The position numbers were made by a program, and so were the translations under genes. Below, piece after piece: positions 27,329 to 35,470 of a DNA stretch of 64,000 nucleotides. The number at the start of each line of letters is the position of its first letter. Within the stretch, counting starts at the first letter, position 1. Below the pieces are notes generated by a model. That model searched no databases. It was not told where the DNA came from and was given only the letters and a program-made list of their open reading frames with translations. Where the stretch lies: NCBI RefSeq assembly GCF_000374525.1, contig NZ_KB894571.1, forward strand, positions 1 through 64,000. Direction: 5' to 3'. Source of the stretch: Amorphus coralli DSM 19760. Lineage in GTDB: Bacteria; Pseudomonadota; Alphaproteobacteria; Rhizobiales; Amorphaceae.

Positions 27329-28104
27329 GTCCCTTTCTGACCCTGGCCGGCAAGCGGGCCCTCGTCACCTCCGGCACGCGCGGCGCGGGCGCCGCCACCG
27401 TCGCGCTCTTTCGCGACCTCGGCGCACGGGTCCTGACCGCCGCGCGATCGCGGCCGGCCGGCGAGCCCGAGGCCATGTTCGTGGCCGCCGACCTGACCAC
27501 TCCGGAAGGCTGCTCGGCGCTTGCCCGCGCCGTGCACGAGCGCCTGGGCGGGATCGACATCATCGTTCACATGCTGGGCGGATCATCGGCTCCGGCCGGT
27601 GGCTACGAGGCCCTCGACGATGGCGAATGGGCACGGGAGATCGATCTCAACCTGATGCCGGCCGTCCGCCTCGACCGCTCGCTGGTTCCGGAAATGGTGG
27701 CGCAGGGCCATGGCGTCGTCGTTCACGTCACCTCCATCCAGCGCGAACTGCCGTTGCCGGAAGCAACGACCGCCTACGCCGCGGCAAAGGCGGCCCTGGC
27801 GACCTACAGCAAGAGCCTGTCGAAGGAACTCGGCCCCAGGGGGATACGGGTCGTGCGGGTTTCGCCGGGCTGGATCGAGACGGAAGCGTCGGTGCGACTG
27901 GCCGAAAGGCTGGCCCGCGAGGCCGGCGCCGACATCGACCACGGCAAGCGGATGATCATGGAATCACTGGGCGGCATTCCGCTCGGCCGGCCCTCCCGGC
28001 CGGACGAAGTTGCCAGCCTCATCGCATTCCTCGCTTCCGATCGCGCCGGGTCCATCACGGGCACCGAACACGTGATCGACGGCGGAACCGTGCCGACCGT
28101 CTAG
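27325..28104 (+). CDS. short-chain dehydrogenase/reductase
   Basis: The GTG start at 27325 overlaps the previous stop (GTGA) and has GGAGG about eight bases upstream. The 259-residue enzyme has the Rossmann cofactor motif written TSGTRGAG instead of the usual TGxxxGxG, so the first glycine is serine. The catalytic set is present: Ser in VTSIQ, Tyr151 and Lys155 in YAAAK, and RVSPGWIET for cofactor closure. The end IDGGTVPTV is typical of classical SDR enzymes. It probably uses NAD(P) to oxidise or reduce a small alcohol or ketone; substrate unknown. Confidence 0.9.
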   Translation: MSPFLTLAGKRALVTSGTRGAGAATVALFRDLGARVLTAARSRPAGEPEAMFVAADLTTPEGCSALARAVHERLGGIDIIVHMLGGSSAPAGGYEALDDGEWAREIDLNLMPAVRLDRSLVPEMVAQGHGVVVHVTSIQRELPLPEATTAYAAAKAALATYSKSLSKELGPRGIRVVRVSPGWIETEASVRLAERLAREAGADIDHGKRMIMESLGGIPLGRPSRPDEVASLIAFLASDRAGSITGTEHVIDGGTVPTV

Positions 28105-28133
28105 CCAACCGTTCAAGGTTCATGGAGAACATG

Positions 28134-28919
28134 ATGAACACCACCACGACACTTCTGGCCGCCGCAGCCCTCGCCGCGGGCGTAACGACCGCCGCACCCT
28201 CCGCCCGTTCGGCCGAACAGATCCCCAAGGACCAGGCCGTCCGGAACGTGGTTCTGGTGCATGGAGCCTTCGCCGACGGATCCGGCTGGCGCGGCGTCTA
28301 TGACGCACTGACCCAGCGCGGGTACCGGGTTTCCATCGTTCAGAACCCGCTGACCTCGCTTGCCGACGACGTGGCCGCGACGCGGCGCGTGCTGGCCCGG
28401 CAGGACGGCCCGACCGTTCTCGTCGGCCACTCTTACGGCGGAACCGTCATCACCGAGGCCGGCATCGACCCAAAGGTGGCCGGGCTCGTCTATGTCTCTG
28501 CGCTGGCGCCGGACGTGGGCGAATCGACCGGAGACCAGTTCGCCGACATTCCCGCCCCGCCCGAATTCGTCATCGAGACGCAGGAGGACGGGTTCGGGTT
28601 CGTGAGCCTCGAACAGTTCAAGGTCGGCTTTGCCGGAGATCTGGGCGACGCCGACGCGGCGTTCCTGAGAGACTCCCAGGTTCCGATCAACATGGCGATC
28701 TTCGCAACGAAGGTCAGCCATGCCGCCTGGCGAGAGAAGCCGAGCTGGGCGATCGTCGCAACCGACGATCACGCCATCAGCCCGGACCTGCTGCGCCACA
28801 CCGCCGCGCGCATCGGCGCAAGGGTCGAGGACGTGGACGCCAGCCACGTTCCTTTCCTGTCCCAGCCATTGGCCGTTGCCGATGTCATCGACCGGGCGGC
28901 CCGCGAACTGCCGCACTGA
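28134..28919 (+). CDS. exported alpha/beta hydrolase
   Basis: The ATG at 28134 is preferred because GGAGA lies five bases upstream; ATGs at 28122 and 28131 are in frame. The 261-residue protein starts with a signal peptide (cleavage near SARSAEQ, about residue 26). The hydrolase core shows VLVHGAFADGSGW (oxyanion hole), GHSYGG with nucleophile Ser100, an aspartate in VATDDHAI and a histidine in ASHVPFLSQP. This is the RsbQ/pimeloyl-ester-like or chloroperoxidase-like group common in soil bacteria. It follows the SDR gene by about 30 bases. Periplasmic location is unusual for this group and suggests an ester or lactone substrate outside the cytoplasm. Confidence 0.85.
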   Translation: MNTTTTLLAAAALAAGVTTAAPSARSAEQIPKDQAVRNVVLVHGAFADGSGWRGVYDALTQRGYRVSIVQNPLTSLADDVAATRRVLARQDGPTVLVGHSYGGTVITEAGIDPKVAGLVYVSALAPDVGESTGDQFADIPAPPEFVIETQEDGFGFVSLEQFKVGFAGDLGDADAAFLRDSQVPINMAIFATKVSHAAWREKPSWAIVATDDHAISPDLLRHTAARIGARVEDVDASHVPFLSQPLAVADVIDRAARELPH

Positions 28920-28927
28920 GCGACACA

Positions 28928-28974
28928 TCTGGCGGTGGCAGCTCTGGCGGTGGCAGCCATGTGGCCGCCGCCAG
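28928..28974. terminator. tandem 15-bp repeat with a hairpin between convergent genes
   Basis: TCTGGCGGTGGCAGC occurs twice in tandem (28928-28942 and 28943-28957). The second copy can pair with GCCGCCGCCAG (28964-28974), giving an 11-bp stem with one G-U pair and a 9-base loop. It sits in the 61 bases between two convergent genes and probably serves as a bidirectional terminator. Confidence 0.55.
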
Positions 28975-28980
28975 TCCGCA

Positions 28981-29757
28981 CTACCGGCGCTGGTGGGCGA
29001 AGAAGGCGTTGATCCGCTCGACCGCCTCCGGGCTGGTCTGTGTGAGCGCCGCCGCAAGCGACTCGGTGAACAGGCCGGCGCGCGGCGGCATTTCCGCGAT
29101 CTCGGCCAGCGCCTGCAGGATCATCCGGTTCGACAGTGGTGCGTTGTCCGCCACCTCGCGCGCATAGTCCATCGCCTGTTCACACGCCCGACCCGGCTCC
29201 GAGAGCCGCTGGAAAAGGCCGGCGGCGAGCGCCTCCTGCGCATCGATCTCGCGCCCCGACAGCATCAGCTCCATCAGGCGGCTGGTGCCGATCAGCCGCC
29301 CGACGCGCACCGACGCGCCACCTCCCACGAAGATGCCGCGCCGGCCTTCCGGCAAGCAGAACCGGCAGTTCGGATCGGCGATCCGGACGTGGGCGGCCGA
29401 GGCAAGCTCAAGACCGGCCCCGACCACGTAGCCCTTGAGGGCGCAGACCACGGGAATGGTGCTGTCGGCGATCGACTGCGTCACCCGGTGCCAGAGCGAC
29501 GAGATGTCCAGCACCGCTTCCGGGGTGCGCTCCTTGTGCTCGGACAGGTCCAGGCCGGCGCTGAAATTGTCGCCGTCTGCCCGGATCACCACGGCCTTCC
29601 ACTCCGGCGGGACGGCGGCAAAGGCCGCACCCACGGCGACGATCATCTCCGCGCTGATGGCGTTGCGCTTGTCCGGCCGGTTCAGCGTGACGATGCCGAG
29701 CGCGCCCTCCGTCTCGACCCTGACCGTCGAGACCGACGAATGAATTGACCGATCCAA
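28981..29757 (-). CDS. enoyl-CoA hydratase/isomerase family protein
   Basis: A 258-residue crotonase-fold enzyme. The oxyanion-hole segments are FSAGLDLSEH and GYVVGAGLELASAAH, and an acidic residue is present in LPEGRRGIF. The first glutamate of true hydratases (usually in AECDI-like context) is not evident at the expected place, so isomerase, hydrolase or ring-cleaving activity is also possible. The start is a TTG at 29757; no in-frame ATG lies near. It diverges from the thiolase/CoA-ligase operon and probably acts in the same acyl-CoA degradation pathway. Confidence 0.85.
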   Translation of the reverse strand: MDRSIHSSVSTVRVETEGALGIVTLNRPDKRNAISAEMIVAVGAAFAAVPPEWKAVVIRADGDNFSAGLDLSEHKERTPEAVLDISSLWHRVTQSIADSTIPVVCALKGYVVGAGLELASAAHVRIADPNCRFCLPEGRRGIFVGGGASVRVGRLIGTSRLMELMLSGREIDAQEALAAGLFQRLSEPGRACEQAMDYAREVADNAPLSNRMILQALAEIAEMPPRAGLFTESLAAALTQTSPEAVERINAFFAHQRR

Positions 29758-29870
29758 TTTTCACACACCGTTATGTTTTTAGAATGCCCGAAAGGCTGAC
29801 GAGACAACCGTATCGAGCCTCTTCCCCAGGGTCCAGCCAGCTTGACAAGCACTTTTTCATATGTCCAATT

Positions 29871-29886
29871 TTTACATCAACGTAAA
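29871..29886. promoter_or_regulatory. inverted repeat TTTAC-N6-GTAAA, candidate TetR operator
   Basis: A perfect 5-bp inverted repeat with 6-base spacer in an AT-rich patch (29842-29895) that also holds a TTGACA at 29842-29847. It lies just before the preferred start of the thiolase gene and between divergent catabolic genes, where the TetR protein encoded at the end of the operon would be expected to bind. Confidence 0.3.
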
Positions 29887-29899
29887 TCGAGAAGTCGAC

Positions 29900-31111
29900 G
29901 TGACCCCGATCGCAGAGATCCCCTACGGCGCCTACTGGTCGACCCCCTTTGCCCGCTGGCAGGGCTCGCTGGCGACCGCCCACAGCCTGGAGCTCGCGGC
30001 CGAGACGGCCCGACGCGAAACCGCCCGGCGGGGTATCGACGTCCGGGATTTCGATTTCGGCGTACTCGGCATGACGGTTCCCCAGCGCGGCAGCTTCTAC
30101 GGCCTGCCGTGGCTCATGGGCCTGCTGGGAGCGGAAGGGGCCGCCGGTCCGACGATCAGCCAGGCCTGCGCCACCGGCGCGCGCGCCCTGGCGGTGGGCT
30201 GCGAGGAGGTTGCCGGCGGCCGCTCCGGCATGGCGCTGGTGATCACCGCCGACCGCGTTTCCAACGGCCCGCAGATCATCTACCCGCGCCCGAACGCCCA
30301 GGGCGGCGCCGGCGACTACGAGAACTGGATCCTCGACAACTTCGCTCGCGACCCCATCGCCGGTTGCGCGATGATCGAGACGGCGGAGAACGTCGCCGCT
30401 CGCTTCGACATCTCGATGGCCGAACAGCACGACCTCGTGCAGATGCGCTACGAGCAGTACCAGGCCGCGCTCAAGGACGACCACGCCTTCCAGAAACGCT
30501 ACATGACCCTGCCCTTCGAGGTTCCCGCATCGGGTCGCCGGAAGCAGCCGGTCGTCCTCACCGGCGACGAGGGCATCTACCCGACGACGCCCGAAAAGCT
30601 GGCCGGCCTTTCCCCCGTGGTCGACGGCGGAACGGTCAGCTTCGCGGCCCAGACGCACCCCGCCGACGGCAACGCGGCGATCATCGTCGCACCGTCGGAA
30701 CGGGCGGTCGAGATGTCGGCAGATCCCGGCATCCGGATCCGCCCCGTCGCCTTCGGCCAGAGCCGAGCGGAGAAGGGCTTCATGCCGGCCGCTCCAATCG
30801 AGGCGGCGCACGCCGCCCTGAAGGCCGCGGGTCTTTCCATCTCCGACATGGCGGCCATCAAGTCGCACAACCCGTTCGCGGTGAACGACATCGCCTTCGC
30901 CCGGAGCTTCGGCATCGATCTGGCGAGCATGAACAACTACGGCTGCTCGCTGATCTGGGGGCATCCGCAGGGTCCGACCGGCACCCGCGCCATCATCGAG
31001 CTGATCGAGGAACTGGTCCTGACCGGCGGCGGCTACGGCCTGTTCCAGGGCTGCGCGGCGGGCGACAGTGCGATGGCCGTGATCGTCCAGGTGGAGGACC
31101 GGCGCGGATGA
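29900..31111 (+). CDS. thiolase-family protein (acetyl-CoA acyltransferase)
   Basis: The GTG at 29900, preceded by GAGAAG, gives 403 residues; an ATG at 29861 would add 13 AT-rich codons that include a likely operator and has no ribosome-binding site. The protein has the thiolase nucleophile in SQACATGAR (Cys near residue 90), the histidine in GHPQGPTG (about 354) and the second cysteine in QGCAAGDSAM (about 383). Thiolases cleave beta-ketoacyl-CoA with CoA. It is translationally coupled to the CoA ligase (ATGA overlap) and divergent from an enoyl-CoA hydratase, consistent with beta-oxidation-like degradation. Confidence 0.85.
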   Translation: MTPIAEIPYGAYWSTPFARWQGSLATAHSLELAAETARRETARRGIDVRDFDFGVLGMTVPQRGSFYGLPWLMGLLGAEGAAGPTISQACATGARALAVGCEEVAGGRSGMALVITADRVSNGPQIIYPRPNAQGGAGDYENWILDNFARDPIAGCAMIETAENVAARFDISMAEQHDLVQMRYEQYQAALKDDHAFQKRYMTLPFEVPASGRRKQPVVLTGDEGIYPTTPEKLAGLSPVVDGGTVSFAAQTHPADGNAAIIVAPSERAVEMSADPGIRIRPVAFGQSRAEKGFMPAAPIEAAHAALKAAGLSISDMAAIKSHNPFAVNDIAFARSFGIDLASMNNYGCSLIWGHPQGPTGTRAIIELIEELVLTGGGYGLFQGCAAGDSAMAVIVQVEDRRG

Positions 31112-32637
31112 CGATGCCCGAGACATTTCCGACGGTGGTTCACATGCTGGCCCGTGCCGCCAGCATCCATCCGGACAAGGAGGCGCTCGTCTGCGGAGAC
31201 GACCGGCTCACCTACGCCCAGTATGCCGGCGCAGTGGCAACTTTCGCGGATGAACTCACTGGTCTCGGCGCTTCGGGCGGCCGGGTGGCGCTGATCCTGC
31301 CGAACTCCACCGACTTCGCGATCGCGGCATTCGCCAGCCTTGCGGCCGGCGCGCAGACCGCACCACTCAACCCGCTCTACACCGCGCACGAGCTTGGCGA
31401 GATCCTCCAGGACTGCCGGCCCGACGTCGTGCTGGTGGCCTCGGAGGCGATGAACAAGATCGCGGCGCTGGGCGATCGGCTCGATCTCGGCACGGTGATC
31501 GAAATCGGCCCCCAGGTCCGCAGCCTCCGGGACGGCGCAACGGAGCCCGCTCCGGACATGCCCCTTCCCTCCCCCGACGCGCTCGGCATCCTCCAGTACA
31601 CGGGCGGCACAACCGGTAAGCCGAAGGGTGTCGACATCACCCACCGCGCGACGGCGACGAACGTCTCCCAGCGCCAGGCGATCGTGCCCATCGGGGGCGA
31701 TGACCGGCTGCTGGTGATGACCCCGCTCTATCACGTCTATGCAAGCTCCATGGGCCTGTTCGCGGCCGCTTACGCCGCCGGAACCCTTGTCATCCTGCCC
31801 CGCTACACCCCCGAGATCGCGCTGACCACCATCGGCCGGGAGCGGATCAGCTTCTTCGCCGGGAGCCCGACGATCTACCACGGCCTGCTTGCCCATCCGC
31901 TGATGGACGGCACGGACTTCGGCAACCTCGCCCTTTGCTTCTCCGGCGCCTCCGCCCTGCCGGCGGAAACGCTTGCGGAGTGGGAACGCAGGACTGGATC
32001 GGTGATCTGCGAAGGCTTCGGCCAGACCGAAACCGGGCCGGTGATCGCCGCCAACCCGCGGGACGGCGTCCGCAAGGCGGGCTCGGTGGGCGTCATCCTG
32101 CCGGAAACAGAGGTGCAGATCGTCGATCCGGTCGATGGCGTCACGCCCTGCCCGCCGGGCGCCAACGGCGAGATCCGCGTCCGCGGCCCGCAGCTGATGA
32201 CGGGCTATCGCAACCGGCCGGACGAGACCGCCCAGACCATCCGGGACGGTTGGCTCTACACCGGCGATATCGGCTTCATCGATGAGGACGGCTATCTGGC
32301 CATCAGCGACCGCAAGAAGGACATGGTGATCGTCAGCGGGTTCAACGTGTTCCCGCGCGAGATCGAGGAAACGCTCTACAGCTGTCCGGGCGTTCGCGAA
32401 GCTGCCGCGTTCGGCGTGCCCCACACCCGCAAGGGCGAGGCCATCCATGTCCACGTGGTCGCGCCGGGCGTCACGGTCAACGCGATCGAGGCATTCCTCG
32501 CCGAGCGGCTGACCCGGTACAAGATCCCGAGTTGCGTCGAGATCGTCTCCGAACTGCCCAAGACCCCCATCGGCAAGGTCGACAAGGCCGCGCTCCGCAA
32601 GGCCGCCCAGGCCGAAGGGCACCCGGCAGGGACATAG
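31108..32637 (+). CDS. AMP-forming acyl-CoA synthetase (ligase)
   Basis: A 509-residue member of the ANL superfamily, which activates carboxylic acids to CoA thioesters using ATP. The phosphate-binding loop YTGGTTGKPKG lies at about 163-173, followed by the core motifs GFGQTETGP, YTGDIGFIDEDGYL and DRKKDMVIVSG, and the catalytic lysine in PIGKVDKAALR near the C-terminus. GGAGG is ten bases before the ATG, which overlaps the thiolase stop. It probably activates the acid imported by the DctPQM transporter encoded next. The substrate class (aryl or alkyl acid) cannot be told by eye. Confidence 0.92.
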   Translation: MTMPETFPTVVHMLARAASIHPDKEALVCGDDRLTYAQYAGAVATFADELTGLGASGGRVALILPNSTDFAIAAFASLAAGAQTAPLNPLYTAHELGEILQDCRPDVVLVASEAMNKIAALGDRLDLGTVIEIGPQVRSLRDGATEPAPDMPLPSPDALGILQYTGGTTGKPKGVDITHRATATNVSQRQAIVPIGGDDRLLVMTPLYHVYASSMGLFAAAYAAGTLVILPRYTPEIALTTIGRERISFFAGSPTIYHGLLAHPLMDGTDFGNLALCFSGASALPAETLAEWERRTGSVICEGFGQTETGPVIAANPRDGVRKAGSVGVILPETEVQIVDPVDGVTPCPPGANGEIRVRGPQLMTGYRNRPDETAQTIRDGWLYTGDIGFIDEDGYLAISDRKKDMVIVSGFNVFPREIEETLYSCPGVREAAAFGVPHTRKGEAIHVHVVAPGVTVNAIEAFLAERLTRYKIPSCVEIVSELPKTPIGKVDKAALRKAAQAEGHPAGT

Positions 32638-32673
32638 GCTCAAGCGTCACCAAACCAGAAAAAGGGACCTTCC

Positions 32674-33636
32674 ATGAAGAATACGACAGCTGCGATCGCC
32701 ATCGGACTGGCACTGCTCGTGCCCCAGACCGCTTCCGCCGAGACCGTGCTCAGGGTCGGCACGTTCCTCGCCCCGCAGGGCGTCTGGCACGGCCCGCTGG
32801 AGCACCTGATCGAGACCGTCAACGCCAAGGACTCCGACCTGCGCCTGGAACTCGTGGCGGACCCGTCGTCGATCAGCCCGTTCCAGCTCGGCGATGCCGT
32901 GTCGAGCGGCGTCGTGGACATGGCCTACCTGTCGGGCGCCTTCTACACGAACCTCGTGCCGGAAGCCGACGCCAACAAGCTCTTCAACATCCCGGTCGCC
33001 GAGTTGCGCGAGAACGGCGCCATGGACCTGATCGACAGCATCCATCGCCAGAAGATGGGCGCGGTCTTCCTCGGCAAGATGGGCGACGGCATCAAATACC
33101 ACATCTACACCAACCGGGAGAGCGACGTCCCCGAGTTCGACGGCTGGGATATGCGCGGCACACCGCTCTATCGCCCGTTCATGGAGGCGCTCGGCGCCAA
33201 CGTGATCCAGATGCAGGGCTCGGAAGTCTACTCCGCGATGGAGAGCGGCATCGTCGACGGCTACGCCTGGCCGCTGTGGGGCATCAAGGACCTCGGCCTT
33301 CTGGAAGTCACCGACTACCGGGTCGAGCCGGGCTTCTACAACGCCGAGATCAGCGTCCTGTTCAACGAGGCCAAGTGGGACAGCCTGAGCGAGGAGCAGC
33401 AGGCCACCCTGCGCGAGTCCGTTGTCGAGACGGAGGAGTGGTTCATCGACTACCGCAACCGCGTCGACGAGGAGCAGCGCTCGCTGCAGGCGGACGCCGG
33501 CATCGAGGCAATCACCTTCTCCGATGAGGAAAGCGCTGCCTATGTGGGCATGGCCGACAAGGCCGGCTGGGACGTGGTCATCAAGAACTCTCCGGAGTTC
33601 GGTCCGCAGATCAAGCAGCTGACCTACAAGGACTGA
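32674..33636 (+). CDS. dctP: TRAP transporter solute-binding protein (DctP)
   Basis: A 320-residue periplasmic protein with a signal peptide (MKNTTAAIAIGLALLVPQTASA, cleavage after residue 22). The mature region has the DctP-type elements VGTFLAPQGVW, a MRGTPLYRPFMEALGANVI stretch containing the arginine that normally pairs with a ligand carboxylate, and EVYSAMESGIVDGYAW. It therefore probably binds a carboxylic acid. It starts a dctPQM set inside the CoA-ligase operon, with 36 bases after the ligase gene. Confidence 0.9.
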   Translation: MKNTTAAIAIGLALLVPQTASAETVLRVGTFLAPQGVWHGPLEHLIETVNAKDSDLRLELVADPSSISPFQLGDAVSSGVVDMAYLSGAFYTNLVPEADANKLFNIPVAELRENGAMDLIDSIHRQKMGAVFLGKMGDGIKYHIYTNRESDVPEFDGWDMRGTPLYRPFMEALGANVIQMQGSEVYSAMESGIVDGYAWPLWGIKDLGLLEVTDYRVEPGFYNAEISVLFNEAKWDSLSEEQQATLRESVVETEEWFIDYRNRVDEEQRSLQADAGIEAITFSDEESAAYVGMADKAGWDVVIKNSPEFGPQIKQLTYKD

Positions 33637-33650
33637 CGGCAGGCAATCCG

Positions 33651-34154
33651 ATGATCGGCTCACTCGACAAGGCCATGGGACGCGTTTGCGATGCTTTCGG
33701 CATCGCCGCGAGCCTGGTGATCGCGTTCCTGGCCTTGTCAGTGGGTGCGGAGGTGATTGTCCGCAATCTGGGCCTCCCGGCGTTCGGCTGGACCCTTGAG
33801 ATGTGCGAGTACGGACTGCTCGTGGTGACCTTCCTCGGCGCCCCTTGGGTGCTGAGGCGCCACGAGCACATCAGCGTCGACGTTCTGACCCGAAAGGTCT
33901 CTCCGTCGGTTCTGAGGGTCCTGCTGACGGTGTCCGACTTGATCGCGACGATCGCCTGCCTGCTGCTTGCCTACTACGCCACCCAGGCCGCCTTCCATGC
34001 GTGGGTAAAGGGGTCTCTCCTCTTCAAGTATCTGGTCGTGCCCCAGTGGATCGTCCTGTCGGTCCTGCCCGTGGGCATCACGCTGCTCGCCGTGGAGTTC
34101 CTGTTGCGCATCTGGCGTCGCTTCGTCCTCGAGCCTGCGGCGGATCCGGCATGA
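33651..34154 (+). CDS. dctQ: TRAP transporter small permease (DctQ)
   Basis: A 167-residue membrane protein with four hydrophobic helices (about 18-38, 45-65, 88-108 and 132-152), and the DctQ-type segment EYGLLVVTFLGAPWVLRRHEHISVDVL. It is the small subunit that, with DctM, drives uptake of the ligand carried by DctP. The stop overlaps the dctM start (ATGA). Confidence 0.9.
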   Translation: MIGSLDKAMGRVCDAFGIAASLVIAFLALSVGAEVIVRNLGLPAFGWTLEMCEYGLLVVTFLGAPWVLRRHEHISVDVLTRKVSPSVLRVLLTVSDLIATIACLLLAYYATQAAFHAWVKGSLLFKYLVVPQWIVLSVLPVGITLLAVEFLLRIWRRFVLEPAADPA

Positions 34155-35470
34155 GCGGCATCGGCTGGGATGTCATGCTCGGGCTCATGGGGGGCGCCCT
34201 CGTCTTCCTCATGGGTATCGGAGTGCCGGTGGCGTTCGCCTTCCTGGCGCTGAACCTGGCCGGGGCCTACTTCATTCTCGGCGGCGAGTCCGGGCTGCGG
34301 TTGCTGGCGCTGAGCACCACCGAGGCGGTGACATCCTTCGCGCTGGTACCCATCCCCCTCTTCATCCTGATGGGCGAGGTGCTGCTGCACACCGGCCTCG
34401 CCACCCGCGCCATCCACGCCATCGAACGCCTGATCACCGGCGTTCCGGGTCGGCTGTCGCTGGTTGCCGTCGTCAGCGGCGGCGTCTTCGCATCGCTGTC
34501 GGGCTCCAGCATCGCCAACACCGCCGTGCTCGGCCGCGTCCTGCTGCCGGACATGCTGCGCCTGGGCTATCATCCGGTGCTCAGCGTCGGACCCATTCTC
34601 GGCATCGGCGGCGTGGCGATGCTGATCCCGCCCTCCGCGCTGGCGGTTCTGTTCGGCAGCCTCGCCGGCATCTCCATCTCGCGCCTGTTGCTGGCCGGCA
34701 TCATCCCGGGGCTGCTCCTCGCGGCGCTGTTCTTCCTGTTCATCGTCGCGATCTCCCGGCTCCGCCCCTCGCTTGCCCCCGCCCAGGACGACGAGATCGA
34801 GCCGTTCCGCGACCGGCTGCGGCCCTTCCTGATCCACGTCGTACCGCTGATGGCCATCGTAGTGATCGTCGTCGGCAGCATCCTCGGCGGCTTCGCCACA
34901 CCGACGGAATCGGCCGCGCTCGGCAGCATCGCAACCGTGATCGCGGCGGCCGCCTACCGGTCCCTGACCTGGGCCTCCATCCGCCGCGCGCTGGCCGGCA
35001 CCGCCGCCACCACCGCGATGATCTTCATCATCATCAGCGGGTCGATCACCTTCTCCCAGATCCTGTCCTTCTCGGGTGCGACACGCGAGCTGGTGGGCGT
35101 CGTCACCGCCCTCGACATCGAGATCGGCACGCTGGTGCTGATGATGCTGCTGGTGGCGCTGCTCCTGGGAATGCTGATGGACCAGATCAGCATCATGCTG
35201 ATCACCCTGCCCTTCTTCATGCCGCTGATCGGCATGGGCGGCGTCGACCCGATCTGGTTCGGCGTGCTGATGCTGATTGCGCTCGAGGTCGGGCTGATCA
35301 CGCCGCCCTTCGGCCTCTTGCTGTTCATCATGAAGTCCGTCGCACCGGACGAGGTGACCATGCGCCAGATTCTCGGCAGCATCGTCCCCTATATCGGCAT
35401 CGAGCTGCTCGGGCTGCTGCTCGTCTTTCTCTTTCCCATCCTGGCGCTCTGGCTGCCGGGCTTCCTGTGA
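34151..35470 (+). CDS. dctM: TRAP transporter large permease (DctM)
   Basis: A 439-residue protein with about twelve helices. The start is the ATG at 34151 in the dctQ stop; the frame upstream lies inside dctQ. Conserved DctM stretches are PIPLFILMGEVLLHTGLA, ASLSGSSIANTAVLG, IPPSALAVLFGSLAGISI and ITPPFGLLLFIMKSVAP. It is the sodium-coupled translocation subunit. The next gene starts with GTG inside the dctM stop, so transport and oxidoreductase genes are tightly coupled. Confidence 0.93.
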   Translation: MSGIGWDVMLGLMGGALVFLMGIGVPVAFAFLALNLAGAYFILGGESGLRLLALSTTEAVTSFALVPIPLFILMGEVLLHTGLATRAIHAIERLITGVPGRLSLVAVVSGGVFASLSGSSIANTAVLGRVLLPDMLRLGYHPVLSVGPILGIGGVAMLIPPSALAVLFGSLAGISISRLLLAGIIPGLLLAALFFLFIVAISRLRPSLAPAQDDEIEPFRDRLRPFLIHVVPLMAIVVIVVGSILGGFATPTESAALGSIATVIAAAAYRSLTWASIRRALAGTAATTAMIFIIISGSITFSQILSFSGATRELVGVVTALDIEIGTLVLMMLLVALLLGMLMDQISIMLITLPFFMPLIGMGGVDPIWFGVLMLIALEVGLITPPFGLLLFIMKSVAPDEVTMRQILGSIVPYIGIELLGLLLVFLFPILALWLPGFL

